Positions 14,142 through 21,507 of a stretch of DNA of 30,413 bases are shown here, piece by piece (within the stretch, counting starts at the first letter, position 1; every line of letters starts with the position of its first letter). The translations under genes and the position numbers were made by a program. Under the pieces are notes generated by a model, which searched no databases, was not told the DNA's origin, and saw nothing but the letters and a program-made list of their open reading frames with translations. The stretch is from a virus, in IMG/VR virus record IMGVR_UViG_3300033153_009192, positions 1-30,413 of that record. One strand, given 5' to 3'.

Positions 14142-14723
14142 TTAGTTACCATTCGTTATTTTTTTAGCAGCCAAGTCTGCAAACAAAGCCTCTGCTCTGT
14201 TAAAACGTCCAATGGCAGTTTCAAGAGCAAGGGTCACATGCAATCTTGCATCTTCCAAATCCGCTTTCATATCTTCTAAGCGATGTACTTCATCAACAAG
14301 TAAAGGTTGAGAATGTGCTATCTTATGAAGACGGTTGATTTTACTTGTACGTTTATTAAAACCAGTCTTTGACTGTTCTAATAATTTACGCATAAGCATT
14401 CTAATGTCATCAATTATACTGCATACCTGATAATTATCTCCTCCTATGTGTTGTATCTCATACGGTGTATCTGCTTCAGCAGCAAAGGTGGCGGATGACG
14501 CAAAGCGGTTCATTTGCGCTCGTAATGTTGCTCTGTCCCTAACATACTTTACCCAGGTTGCATCATTAGATCTTGTGTGCTTGTTGCTGGTGTTAGGTTT
14601 CTCAATGGCCTCATTTTCAATCATCCATTTTCCAAGTTTTTTTGCTGTTAATTTAGTACCTACTGGGAAGTCCTTTATGAACTCGTGTACTGTATTAATC
14701 AACCAGATATCTTTTGTTGCCAT
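14142..14723 (-). CDS. 193-aa hypothetical protein, possible winged-helix N terminus
   Basis: Not recognised. The N-terminal 65 residues (INTVHEFIKDFPVGTKLTAKKLGKWMIEN, then VRDRATLRAQMNRFASSA) look like a helix-turn-helix/winged domain. The C-terminal 90 residues are helical (LLEQSKTGFNKRTSKINRLHK, then DMKADLEDARLHVTLALETAIGRFNRAEALFADLAAK) and probably a coiled coil. A DNA-binding role with oligomerisation through the C terminus is plausible. It is the last gene of the 16.78-kb unit, 1 nt after the 64-aa gene. Confidence 0.65.
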   Translation of the reverse strand: MATKDIWLINTVHEFIKDFPVGTKLTAKKLGKWMIENEAIEKPNTSNKHTRSNDATWVKYVRDRATLRAQMNRFASSATFAAEADTPYEIQHIGGDNYQVCSIIDDIRMLMRKLLEQSKTGFNKRTSKINRLHKIAHSQPLLVDEVHRLEDMKADLEDARLHVTLALETAIGRFNRAEALFADLAAKKITNGN

Positions 14724-14724
14724 T

Positions 14725-14919
14725 TTACTTTCCTCCTTTAGTTTTAAAATGTGGTTTTAATCCACGCTCTTTTTGATCACTACAAAAAGGACAATCACAT
14801 TCTTCTACGCCTATGAAGTTATAGACTGCTTGTTTTGCTTCTTCATGTTCCTTTTTAGCCTTGGCTAAATTGATAATTGTCTTAGCCATGTCTTTAACAA
14901 GTTCATCTTGCGTCATCAT
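14725..14919 (-). CDS. 64-aa helical protein with C-terminal zinc motif
   Basis: An N-terminal helix (DELVKDMAKTIINLAKAKKEHEEAKQAVYNF) is followed by EECDCPFCSDQK, a C-x-C-x2-C arrangement likely to bind metal, and a basic tail. The start overlaps the ParB-like stop (TAATG), so the two are translationally coupled. Function unknown. Confidence 0.65.
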   Translation of the reverse strand: MMTQDELVKDMAKTIINLAKAKKEHEEAKQAVYNFIGVEECDCPFCSDQKERGLKPHFKTKGGK

Positions 14920-16433
14920 TACACCTCCACAACATCATCAACAAGATAGTTCAACTTATCTCCTAACATCTTACCTAAGATAAGTAGGGCGTTAGACATA
15001 GAACGTATATCTTGATTATATGTCAATACATTTAACATATCCTTTGTTGTTGGCTCTTCTGTGAGTAGCTTGGTGTATTCTGTTACTGCCTTTTCCATCT
15101 TACGGGAATAGTTACGCATATCTCCTTCAATACGAATTATTTTGTTTTCGATAACTTTTGACTCATCCTGTTTACGGAGCATATCCATTCTGGTCTTTTC
15201 TTCTGCCTGCATTTCTTTAGTCCAGATCTTACCATCACGTTCCATCTTAGAGAAGGCTTTGTTGATATACTCGGTGGTAACTTTGTTGTTCGGATTCTTC
15301 ACTTTACACCAGCGGATAATCGCATCAGCAAGGTTGACCTGTTGATCCTTGGCAAAAAGATCTATGTTATCCAAGAGTAACTTACGAAAAGTGTCTTGAT
15401 GGCCTGATTTTGTGAATAATCTTAGTGCATCAGGCTCAATCTTCTTTGCCAGTTTTTCCTTAGCAGCCTGTTGTGCCTTCTTACGATCTTCGGCTGCCTT
15501 TTTGTTGATGGCCTTTTGCTTCTTGGCTTTGGCCTCAGCTTCTATTTTGGCCTTTTCCTTTGCTGCTTCTGCTGCTTTACGTTTTGCCTCAGCCTTCTTC
15601 TTAGCTTTAGCATCTGCCTTCTTCTTAGTCTTCCGTGCCTTCTTACGAGCTTCTTCATCCTTGGCTGCTTTTAAGGCCTGTTCTTCCTCCTCCTTTGCAA
15701 CACGTTGAGCTTCGGCTTCTTCTTCCTCAGCAATACGGATAGCCTCTTCCTCTTCTACGATACGAAGTGCCTCAGCCTCTTCCGCTTCCTGTTGTAACCT
15801 GGCTTCTTGTTCTTCCGCTTCTCTGTCGAGTTTGTCAACAACGCGGTTAATGATGGTCAATACTTCACCATTGGCCTTGAGTGATCCGATGGCTTCTTTG
15901 ATAGCTCTTTTGCCTACTATTTCACCCGTAAAATTATGTATAAGATCAAGTCCTAAACCCTCTCCCTTATTAATCATTCCACGGGTTGTTTGCCATGCTT
16001 TTAACCCCTGTACAAATGTACCAACGTCCGACAATTCCGCAAACCGCGCATAATCGTTGTACCGCAACAACTCTTCCGCGATGTATTCGGTTGAGGCAGC
16101 CACGGCATCCTGAATGGCTGAAGGCCGTGTTCCTCTCTGAGTCATATTTTCTCTTGCCATAACACGAGTCATATTCAACTCATCAAGATCCATTATCTTG
16201 ACATCCACCTCTTTGTATCCTAACTGTTTCATCGCTTCCAGCCGATGGTGTCCACATGCTAACTGATACTTATTGCCGAATGGTCTTGCTGTTAAGGTTG
16301 AGAAATCTTTTAGCTCATCATAACTATTAGCTAACTCATTCACATGCTCAGGATCAATAGGATCAATCTCAAAGTTCCTGTGTGGATTAGGGAGAATGTC
16401 CTCTGTCTTTATCTTCTTTGCTACAGCCATCAT
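14919..16433 (-). CDS. ParB/Srx-fold protein with very long charged helix
   Basis: 504 aa. Residues 10-100 are a ParB/Srx nucleotide-binding domain: LPNPHRNF, the strand KYQLACGHHRLEAM with GHHR (61-64) in the position of the G-E-R-R C-motif, and ENMTQR (95-100) in the position of the phosphate-binding ENLQR motif. A HTH-like segment follows to about 200. Residues about 205-330 are an uninterrupted Glu/Ala/Lys helix, then a globular helical C terminus. ParB CTPases load onto DNA as clamps; phages use them for partition or transcription control. No ParA is visible. Of two adjacent ATGs, the second (16430) has better AGGAGG spacing. Confidence 0.8.
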   Translation of the reverse strand: MMAVAKKIKTEDILPNPHRNFEIDPIDPEHVNELANSYDELKDFSTLTARPFGNKYQLACGHHRLEAMKQLGYKEVDVKIMDLDELNMTRVMARENMTQRGTRPSAIQDAVAASTEYIAEELLRYNDYARFAELSDVGTFVQGLKAWQTTRGMINKGEGLGLDLIHNFTGEIVGKRAIKEAIGSLKANGEVLTIINRVVDKLDREAEEQEARLQQEAEEAEALRIVEEEEAIRIAEEEEAEAQRVAKEEEEQALKAAKDEEARKKARKTKKKADAKAKKKAEAKRKAAEAAKEKAKIEAEAKAKKQKAINKKAAEDRKKAQQAAKEKLAKKIEPDALRLFTKSGHQDTFRKLLLDNIDLFAKDQQVNLADAIIRWCKVKNPNNKVTTEYINKAFSKMERDGKIWTKEMQAEEKTRMDMLRKQDESKVIENKIIRIEGDMRNYSRKMEKAVTEYTKLLTEEPTTKDMLNVLTYNQDIRSMSNALLILGKMLGDKLNYLVDDVVEV

Positions 16434-16434
16434 A

Positions 16435-16707
16435 CTACCTCCTATGGTTTAATTGTTCTGCAATTTCCAGCATCATATCAATACTTGCTGGTGGTTCCAA
16501 CATCAAATGGTTCTTTGTCTGGTACTGTGGTATTTGTTGTTGTTGTTGTGATCTCCTTTTCATTAGGTATCTTGTTCTAAAGGCTACCTTTTGATACGCC
16601 TTTACCTCAGCCAATCCAATACAATCTACGCAAACAGGTAGATGATATTCGTTCGTGTACTCATGGTATTTGTTAGTGTATTTGTGACATTTTGAGCAGT
16701 AATACAT
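16435..16707 (-). CDS. 90-aa zinc-ribbon protein
   Basis: The start is taken at ATG 16707 (MYYCSKCHKYTNKYHEY), with GGGAGG about 10 nt upstream. A longer frame extends into the promoter and is unlikely. CSKC and, after about 22 residues, CVDC form a four-Cys zinc site. A basic stretch (TRYLMKRRSQQQQQ) with five Gln follows, then an acidic tail. It is the first gene of the minus-strand unit starting at the divergent control region, a position often held by an early regulator. Its stop is adjacent to the ParB-like start. Confidence 0.65.
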   Translation of the reverse strand: MYYCSKCHKYTNKYHEYTNEYHLPVCVDCIGLAEVKAYQKVAFRTRYLMKRRSQQQQQIPQYQTKNHLMLEPPASIDMMLEIAEQLNHRR

Positions 16708-16765
16708 TTTTCTGGTTCCTCCCATGGTTTTAGTTGTTCTTACATTTTCCGTATCAATTATTATA

Positions 16766-16794
16766 AATATACATTCTATGATTAGGAATGTCAA
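16766..16794 (-). promoter_or_regulatory. sigma70-type promoter, minus strand
   Basis: On the minus strand, TTGACA (16789-16794) and TATATT (16766-16771) have a 17-bp spacer. The spacer holds the dyad CATTC-N9-GAATG and matches the spacer of the 14.08-kb promoter (both read TTGACATTCC followed by TAAT). It drives the zinc-ribbon and ParB-like genes. Its -35 lies 22 bp from the first of three operators. Confidence 0.8.
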
Positions 16795-16815
16795 TATTTA
16801 AATTATGATTATTGA

Positions 16816-16873
16816 TGACAATCTTTGTCACTGGTAGTGACATTTTTTGTCAGTGAGGTGACAATTTTTGTCA
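16816..16873. promoter_or_regulatory. three tandem palindromic operators
   Basis: Three 15-bp copies of TGACAWTYTTTGTCA lie at 16816-16830, 16838-16852 and 16859-16873. Their centres are 22 and 21 bp apart, so they face the same side of the helix. The third extends to a 19-bp perfect dyad (GGTGACAA-TTT-TTGTCACC). A weaker copy (TGACAATGATTGTTA) at 16892-16906 overlaps the -35 of the plus promoter. Their position between divergent promoters indicates binding of a dimeric regulator controlling both directions. The regulator is not identified. Confidence 0.85.
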
Positions 16874-16890
16874 CCACTATATGTTGTGGA

Positions 16891-16919
16891 TTGACAATGA
16901 TTGTTACATGAGATATAAT
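16891..16919 (+). promoter_or_regulatory. consensus sigma70 promoter of the primase-helicase gene
   Basis: A perfect TTGACA (16891-16896) and perfect TATAAT (16914-16919) with a 17-bp spacer. Predicted initiation near 16926 gives a leader of about 100 nt that contains a small GC hairpin (GTAGC/GCTAC, near 16957-16970) before GGAGG at 17014-17018. The -35 overlaps a degenerate fourth operator. Confidence 0.85.
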
Positions 16920-17026
16920 ATCTATGTTGTGGACACTCTGGCCAGGGTGAGGAGCGGTAGCCCCGCTACTATCGCTTCGTTCCACTCCATTCTCTCTTAG
17001 CGCTAACCTGTGCGGAGGTTATTCCG

Positions 17027-19423
17027 TTGAAACAACAACAAATGTTGCATCTCAAAGCGTTGAAGTTAGCACCTGTCATAATACCAGAAGGTCAGAAAGG
17101 TCCGACGAAGCGGAAATGGAATAAAAAAGCAGCTAAATGGAAGAAGATTCGTCGGTTACTGCCTTCCATAAATGTCGGTATAATTCATAAGTTGTCTGGC
17201 ACATGCTGCTTTGATGTTGATAATTTGAAGAAAGCTAAAGAAGTACCTCTTCTGGTTAAGCATATTATGAATGGCAGTGGTCTGGAATACTCATCTGGTG
17301 TTCCAAATAAATTCAAAAGTCTTTATCGTTTACCTGCTGATGTTCCTTCTCGTTACTTTAAAACTCATAGTTTACCTGGTGGGTGTGGTCAATTCCGCTG
17401 TGGTAATGTTCAAGATGTCTTGCCAGGATCGGTACACCCATCTGGTTCAGTATACGCTTGGACTAATGGTGGTGCCTCTGCTACTGAGATTCCTGTTCTA
17501 CCCTCTTCGATTGTTTCATTGATGGTCGAAGAATATAAGGCTGGTCGGAAGGCTCGCAACAACAAAAAAGCTACAAATAGTTCTGGCCATGTTTTTATAG
17601 ATGTGTATAACAAGTGGTTCATGTCTGGTGGGGCTGGTTCATTGTTAGATAAAGTTCATGCTTTTGGAGGGTATGAATATGCTGGGTTTAATACTCTTCG
17701 TAGACTGGGTAGTGGGAATAAGCATAGTGTTGTTATGTATAATGATGCTGATGGTGTTTCTCGATGTTATAACTTCTCTGATACTGAAGGTAGTGGCCTT
17801 CTTCCAGGGGTAGGGACCTATGATCCTTATGGTGTACTTGGGGTTGAGATGGGCTTCGATGAAGCTCGTCGGTATGTTACGGTTGAGAATAAAGTACTAG
17901 CTGGGTTAGTGGATAAGGCGATGGGCGGGTTAGGTTCTTTGGAGGGGAAAGTAGGTGTGCCTGGGGTTGAAGGTTCGACGGCTGCTGAGAGTGGTGTGCT
18001 GTTTGATCCTGGTGGTGTGCCAATGCTGGCTGAGGAGTTCATGATGCCTCCTGGTTCTCGTTTTGCTAAATTAGTTGAATCGGTGATGTTTCACTCGAAG
18101 CAAGAGGCCAATCCTAATATGGCCTTCTGGTTTAGCTTAGTTCTGGTGGACTACCTGGCTGGTGGAGGCTATGACTCGTTTCAGAATGATGGTATGAATC
18201 CCCTGTATGTCTTCACATCTGGTTTAACATCTAACGGTAAAACACAGGTAATACAAAGTGGAGAAAAACATATTAGAGCTCTTCGTGGTGTTGGGAAGGT
18301 TGCTGAGGGTGGAGGCTTTACTTCAGAGGTTAGTGGGTCGGATTCTTCTTCTTCTTCTGAGCCCTTTGTTGCTGAGAAATTATTGAATAAGAAATTGATA
18401 GACGAGGTTGGATCAGTTCAAGGTATCATGGACGTTATCGGAAAGGAGCTTGGCCATGGCTGTGATATACTTTATACCCATGATGAGTGGGGTATAGAGA
18501 ATAAGCGTGGATCGGGCGGTGGTTCAGAAGATGCTGCCAGGACTAAGGCCTTCATTATGAAGATTAAGTCTATTGGTAGATCGACGTTGTATAAATATCG
18601 TTTGAAGGCTAAGAACAATGTAAAGAAGGGGGAAGAAGTAGGGCAAGATATTAGTTGCGTCCATTTTAACTATTTCACATCAGCAACAAATGAGTCATTA
18701 CGCGGTGTCTTGTCTGGGAAGGATGGAGATACTGGTTTTATACAGAGATTTATAGGTGGTCCGTCCATAACACCCTTGACTAAAGCCAGGGTGGACGTCT
18801 ACGGTAGTCCATCTCCTGGGTCTGGTGATAAGGTGTCGAGGAAGGTGTTGAAGATTTTAGGTGGGATAGTGGATATGTCCTCTTCGGTGCTGGGAGTAGA
18901 TAGGGAGACTGGCGGTGTTCGGATTGGATGTGGTCCTGGGGTGGTTGAGCGAATTGCTAATCTCTCTCGTGAGGTATTCGAGGCCAACAGGTCCGGAGAC
19001 ATATATAAGTCTAAGATGTTGGAAAATATACTGCCGGTTGCTCGTGCTCGTGCTATTATAGAATGCTCTGGTGTGCCGGTGGTTACGCTTGAGGTGTTGG
19101 GGTGGGCGGAGGCTGTGGTTCGGTTCTCAATAGTGTACTTTCGCTGGCTGCTTGGGGAGATTACTGATAAGCCTGTTGTGGAAGTAGGATTGTTGATAGA
19201 GAAATCGGTTATGAGCTTCTTGGAGAAATATCCCACCAACAATGTAAAAGGATTATGGACTCGTAGGGAGATGATACAACGATCAAATATAGCTAAATAT
19301 GGTGCTGCGGTATATGGTCCGATTATTGAAGCAATGGTTAATGAAGAATTGATTATGTTTGAAAAAGTGGATTTAGTGGGTTCTGGAAGGCCTAAAAACT
19401 GTGTTAGGTTGGCTAATGGGTAA
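17027..19423 (+). CDS. primase-polymerase / superfamily 3-like helicase fusion
   Basis: 798 aa. The N-terminal third is an archaeo-eukaryotic-type primase-polymerase: INVGIIHKLSGTCCFDVDN with the metal-binding D63-x-D65, then SSGVPNKFKSLYRL, then VLPGSVHPSGSVYAW (131-145). The C-terminal part has Walker A GLTSNGKT (399-406), a Walker B-like ILYTHDEW (D486/E487) and a sensor-like NYFTSATNES (about 548-557), as in phage D5/DUF3987-type helicases. It should prime and unwind at the origin. TTG 17027 is the best start, with GGAGG 8 nt upstream; the first ATG is 15 nt further and too far. The coding strand is unusually G/T-rich. Confidence 0.9.
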   Translation: MKQQQMLHLKALKLAPVIIPEGQKGPTKRKWNKKAAKWKKIRRLLPSINVGIIHKLSGTCCFDVDNLKKAKEVPLLVKHIMNGSGLEYSSGVPNKFKSLYRLPADVPSRYFKTHSLPGGCGQFRCGNVQDVLPGSVHPSGSVYAWTNGGASATEIPVLPSSIVSLMVEEYKAGRKARNNKKATNSSGHVFIDVYNKWFMSGGAGSLLDKVHAFGGYEYAGFNTLRRLGSGNKHSVVMYNDADGVSRCYNFSDTEGSGLLPGVGTYDPYGVLGVEMGFDEARRYVTVENKVLAGLVDKAMGGLGSLEGKVGVPGVEGSTAAESGVLFDPGGVPMLAEEFMMPPGSRFAKLVESVMFHSKQEANPNMAFWFSLVLVDYLAGGGYDSFQNDGMNPLYVFTSGLTSNGKTQVIQSGEKHIRALRGVGKVAEGGGFTSEVSGSDSSSSSEPFVAEKLLNKKLIDEVGSVQGIMDVIGKELGHGCDILYTHDEWGIENKRGSGGGSEDAARTKAFIMKIKSIGRSTLYKYRLKAKNNVKKGEEVGQDISCVHFNYFTSATNESLRGVLSGKDGDTGFIQRFIGGPSITPLTKARVDVYGSPSPGSGDKVSRKVLKILGGIVDMSSSVLGVDRETGGVRIGCGPGVVERIANLSREVFEANRSGDIYKSKMLENILPVARARAIIECSGVPVVTLEVLGWAEAVVRFSIVYFRWLLGEITDKPVVEVGLLIEKSVMSFLEKYPTNNVKGLWTRREMIQRSNIAKYGAAVYGPIIEAMVNEELIMFEKVDLVGSGRPKNCVRLANG

Positions 19424-19514
19424 TATGTGGTGATGGTAACGGTTGTAGGTGATGGTAAAGGCCTACTTCGCGTACAGGTTATTGATATGATTGGGAAAAA
19501 TGGATAATGATAGT

Positions 19515-19673
19515 GATAGTACGGAGGTGGCACTCACGGACGCAGAGAGCCGCTCTTCTTTTTAGAGCGGGTTTTACGAGCCTACGGTACTATCAATATA
19601 TATATATATAATAATAGACCTGATTACGGGAGGTTAAATGATAGTTTTAGCGTAGTACCATCGGCAGACTATC
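19515..19673. other. non-coding repeat-rich region, candidate replication origin
   Basis: The stretch 19424-19750 holds no convincing gene. It contains nested inverted repeats: GATAGTAC 19515-19522 with GTACTATC 19587-19594, and GATAGT 19640-19645 with ACTATC 19668-19673. Between them lies an alternating TA tract (about 19596-19616). Its position directly after the primase-helicase gene, between converging genes, suits an origin. Two overlapping frames of 24 and 21 codons near 19435-19566 were not called. Confidence 0.4.
19550..19575 (+). terminator. intrinsic terminator after the primase-helicase gene
   Basis: CCGCTCT (19550-19556) pairs with AGAGCGG (19564-19570) around loop TCTTTTT, followed by GTTTT. 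It lies about 130 bp past the stop codon and inside the larger 19515-19594 inverted repeat. Confidence 0.7.
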
Positions 19674-19719
19674 GTTTACACCATTACTACCGTTATTTGT
19701 TGCTGTTGGGAAAAGAGGA

Positions 19720-19743
19720 CCAGGGAACCGGCTGGCTCCCTGG
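19720..19743 (-). terminator. terminator for the 19.75-22.2 kb minus-strand block
   Basis: CCAGGGA (19720-19726) and TCCCTGG (19737-19743) form a perfect 7-bp stem with a 10-nt loop. In the leftward direction it is followed by TCCTCTTTT. It sits just past the stop of the 19751-20215 gene and converges on the primase-helicase terminator. Confidence 0.65.
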
Positions 19744-19750
19744 GTATTTG

Positions 19751-20215
19751 CTACCTATGGAAAAGATGATACCCGGCATACAAACAGAGGCTTGAAACTA
19801 CGAATATTGCTAAACAAACCCCAGGGCCTATGGACAAGCCTGCTCTGATCATTAAGTCATACCAGGCTGTTGAGCGTTCAATTATAAAGTTTAGATTACC
19901 AAGTACAGAGCCGAAGGGTGCTGCAACAAGAAACACCGCACACAAGGCTAACAGGGCTGCCAGTGGTTTAACACCTGGAATGAAACTAATCACCACTCCC
20001 TTGACAACCCGATCATTCTTTCTGAACCAGCCTCCTATATCCGTATTAATGTCAGGGGTAGCCTCCGGCTCGGCAGACTCCGGCTCAGGGCCTGGGCCTC
20101 CGTGTCCCCGTTCAACTGTCTCTCGCGGCCTCCCGTTCCAGTATTCCTTACCCTGGCTTTGTTTTTGTTGTTGTAATAGCTCTTCGTATTGTTTTTCCGT
20201 TAATCGCAATGGCAT
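19751..20215 (-). CDS. 154-aa membrane protein with two C-terminal spans
   Basis: Residues 1-25 are a Gln-rich helix (LTEKQYEELLQQQKQSQGKEYW). Residues 35-60 are a Gly/Pro/Glu-rich linker. Two hydrophobic spans follow at about 84-106 (AALLALCAVFLVAAPFGSVLG) and 128-149. It should be an inner-membrane protein with a soluble N-terminal arm. No lysis enzyme adjoins, so a holin role is not supported. A plus-strand frame over the same bases lacks a ribosome-binding site and is taken as a shadow. Confidence 0.65.
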   Translation of the reverse strand: MPLRLTEKQYEELLQQQKQSQGKEYWNGRPRETVERGHGGPGPEPESAEPEATPDINTDIGGWFRKNDRVVKGVVISFIPGVKPLAALLALCAVFLVAAPFGSVLGNLNFIIERSTAWYDLMIRAGLSIGPGVCLAIFVVSSLCLYAGYHLFHR

Positions 20216-20382
20216 TGTTCTACCTCTTCCAAATTATCTGCCACCAGGCAGCCTACGCAAATAAACACACCTCTTTTTATCTCTTCCGCTTCCCAGGGAT
20301 AATGCTCCTCCCCACAAACAGCGCAATAGATTAATGGATGGTCGGGCAATGGTGTTGCGGGATGGTCCGAAATATGTCTCAT
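20200..20382 (-). CDS. 60-aa zinc-ribbon protein
   Basis: YCAVCGEEHYPWEAEEIKRG, then FICVGCLVADNL, has two CxxC pairs about 22 residues apart, and the C terminus ends CHCD. It is a classical treble-clef/zinc-ribbon layout. The start has GAGGACATG upstream and the stop overlaps the next gene by 16 bp. Function unknown. Confidence 0.7.
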   Translation of the reverse strand: MRHISDHPATPLPDHPLIYCAVCGEEHYPWEAEEIKRGVFICVGCLVADNLEEVEQCHCD

Positions 20383-20447
20383 ATCATGTCCTCTTTTGCA
20401 ATCCCATGGAAAACATGGGGTAGGGCATACATTTTTTGTGTAATACG

Positions 20448-20472
20448 AAAAGAGGCCTCGTCACGGGGCCTC
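20448..20472 (-). terminator. hairpin with short U-run, minus strand
   Basis: GAGGCC (20452-20457) and GGCCTC (20467-20472) pair around a 9-nt loop. In leftward RNA the stem is followed by four U. It separates the 62-aa gene from the 60-aa zinc-ribbon gene. A second hairpin, CCCATG/CATGGG (20403-20418), lies between this and the downstream gene. Confidence 0.55.
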
Positions 20473-20485
20473 ATTCATGCCCTTT

Positions 20486-20674
20486 TTATGCCGGGTATGA
20501 ACCGTTTAGGTACAATTGGAATGAATCCAGGTTTACCTGTCCGGCAGATACCGTTTTGACCTTTCCCCAGCCTTCCTGTTCCAATTGTAACAAGGCCTCG
20601 TCTCTTTCCTGTCGTGCCAGCTCCTTGTCGGCTTTGTCCTGTGCCAGTACTGCCTTGGCTTCTTCAATATTCAT
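20486..20674 (-). CDS. 62-aa hypothetical protein
   Basis: The first half is an Ala/Glu/Asp-rich helix (NIEEAKAVLAQDKADKELARQERDEALLQLEQ), likely a coiled coil. The second half (GWGKVKTVSAGQVNLDSFQLYLNGSYPA) looks like a small beta unit. AGGGGA precedes the ATG. No family was recognised. Confidence 0.65.
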   Translation of the reverse strand: MNIEEAKAVLAQDKADKELARQERDEALLQLEQEGWGKVKTVSAGQVNLDSFQLYLNGSYPA

Positions 20675-20739
20675 TTTTGTATTGTCCCCTGTAAAAAGAA
20701 TTTGATGTTGCTACTTTCGCGGTACAATTACCACGACAG

Positions 20740-20768
20740 GGCTGACCGATCAAACTACCCGGCCAGCC
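20740..20768 (-). other. intercistronic RNA hairpin
   Basis: Arms 20740-20748 and 20760-20768 pair over 9 bp around an 11-nt loop. One A/C mismatch on the plus strand becomes G-U in minus RNA. It lies just past the stop of the 201-aa gene and has no U-run. Confidence 0.5.
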
Positions 20769-20786
20769 AGCCCCATCGTATTAATT

Positions 20787-21392
20787 CTACTCTTCGTCGA
20801 TCAGGATACCGTTCGTACAATGGTAATAGGGATTGAATTTAGTTCCTACCCTGATCTTCAGCGCTTCGCGCTTCTCCTCATCGGTGGCTTCCGGTTTGTT
20901 TTTGATGTCCGACAATCCGCACTCGTCCTCAACGAATGTCATCAAACCGACGATGGTAGCCTCTTCCCCTGCCTCAATCATGTAATTAATGGTGCAGCGG
21001 GATTCGTCACCGAAGGTAGCCTTTTTCGGAATAAACAACGCGTTGTCGGTCAGGTATTTACGAATGGCCTTCAATACCGACTTCGTACCCTTTTCAACAT
21101 CAACATTGACCTCGAATCGTTCGGCCAGCTCTTCGGCATATTCCACCATTTCGTTGAATGTATCAAACGAAGGCTCGTCTCCGGCCAGATGGGTTTTGAC
21201 CTCACCCAGGGCTGTGGTGCTGCTGGTTCCCGTGATCCCGGCTGCCTTTCGTGCTACCGTGATCATCTTCTGCGCCATACCAACCTTGAAAAGATCGTTT
21301 AATCCGTACAGGACTCGCAAAATACCATCTTGTGAGGTGTTCCCGGTTTTGATTTCGGCGTCGATCAATTTTTTTAATTCCTTACGTTTCAT
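20787..21392 (-). CDS. 201-aa hypothetical protein
   Basis: Not recognised. It is mostly helical and acidic (KRKELKKLIDAEIKTGNTSQDGILRVLYGL, then FNEMVEYAEELAERFEVNVDVEKGTKSVLKAIRKYL). The C-terminal third holds TFGDESRCTINYMIEAGEEATIVGLMTFVEDECGL and ends KFNPYYHCTNGILIDEE. The ATG has AGGAGG upstream. It is the largest protein of this minus-strand block. No catalytic motif was found. Confidence 0.7.
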   Translation of the reverse strand: MKRKELKKLIDAEIKTGNTSQDGILRVLYGLNDLFKVGMAQKMITVARKAAGITGTSSTTALGEVKTHLAGDEPSFDTFNEMVEYAEELAERFEVNVDVEKGTKSVLKAIRKYLTDNALFIPKKATFGDESRCTINYMIEAGEEATIVGLMTFVEDECGLSDIKNKPEATDEEKREALKIRVGTKFNPYYHCTNGILIDEE

Positions 21393-21453
21393 AATAGCCT
21401 CCTATGGCTTTTTTATGATTTACCCGTTGTTGGGCTGTTAATGGTTTTTTTAC

Positions 21454-21507
21454 CATATCCCTGCCGATCATGTCAATGATAATCGACAGGAATACATTAA
21501 AAATTAT
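21454..21507 (-). repeat. intergenic hairpin repeat, copy A
   Basis: This begins at the stop codon of the 21504-21794 gene and reads into the gap before the 201-aa gene. Arms 21460-21468 and 21482-21490 pair over 9 bp (with one G-U in minus RNA). The flanking text (CAT-R-TCCCTG ... CAGGAATAYAT ... AATTAT) is shared with copy B at 21831-21879. Confidence 0.6.

Noticed and set aside
18799-19533. 244-codon open frame on the minus strand inside the primase-helicase region
   Set aside because: It is antisense to a clearly functional gene. Its Thr/Ser/Pro/Ile-rich product mirrors the G/T-rich plus strand, and no ribosome-binding site or family match is seen.
19751-20215. holin
   Set aside because: Two transmembrane spans alone are not sufficient. 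No endolysin or spanin is adjacent and the soluble N-terminal arm is atypical.
19830-20264. 144-codon plus-strand frame opposite the membrane protein gene
   Set aside because: The minus-strand frame has proper membrane spans, a coupled neighbour and a downstream terminator. The plus frame has none of these.
21394-21456. 24-codon minus-strand frames in the gap before the 201-aa gene
   Set aside because: Too short, with no clear ribosome-binding site, and it runs into the next gene's start. It cannot be told from chance.
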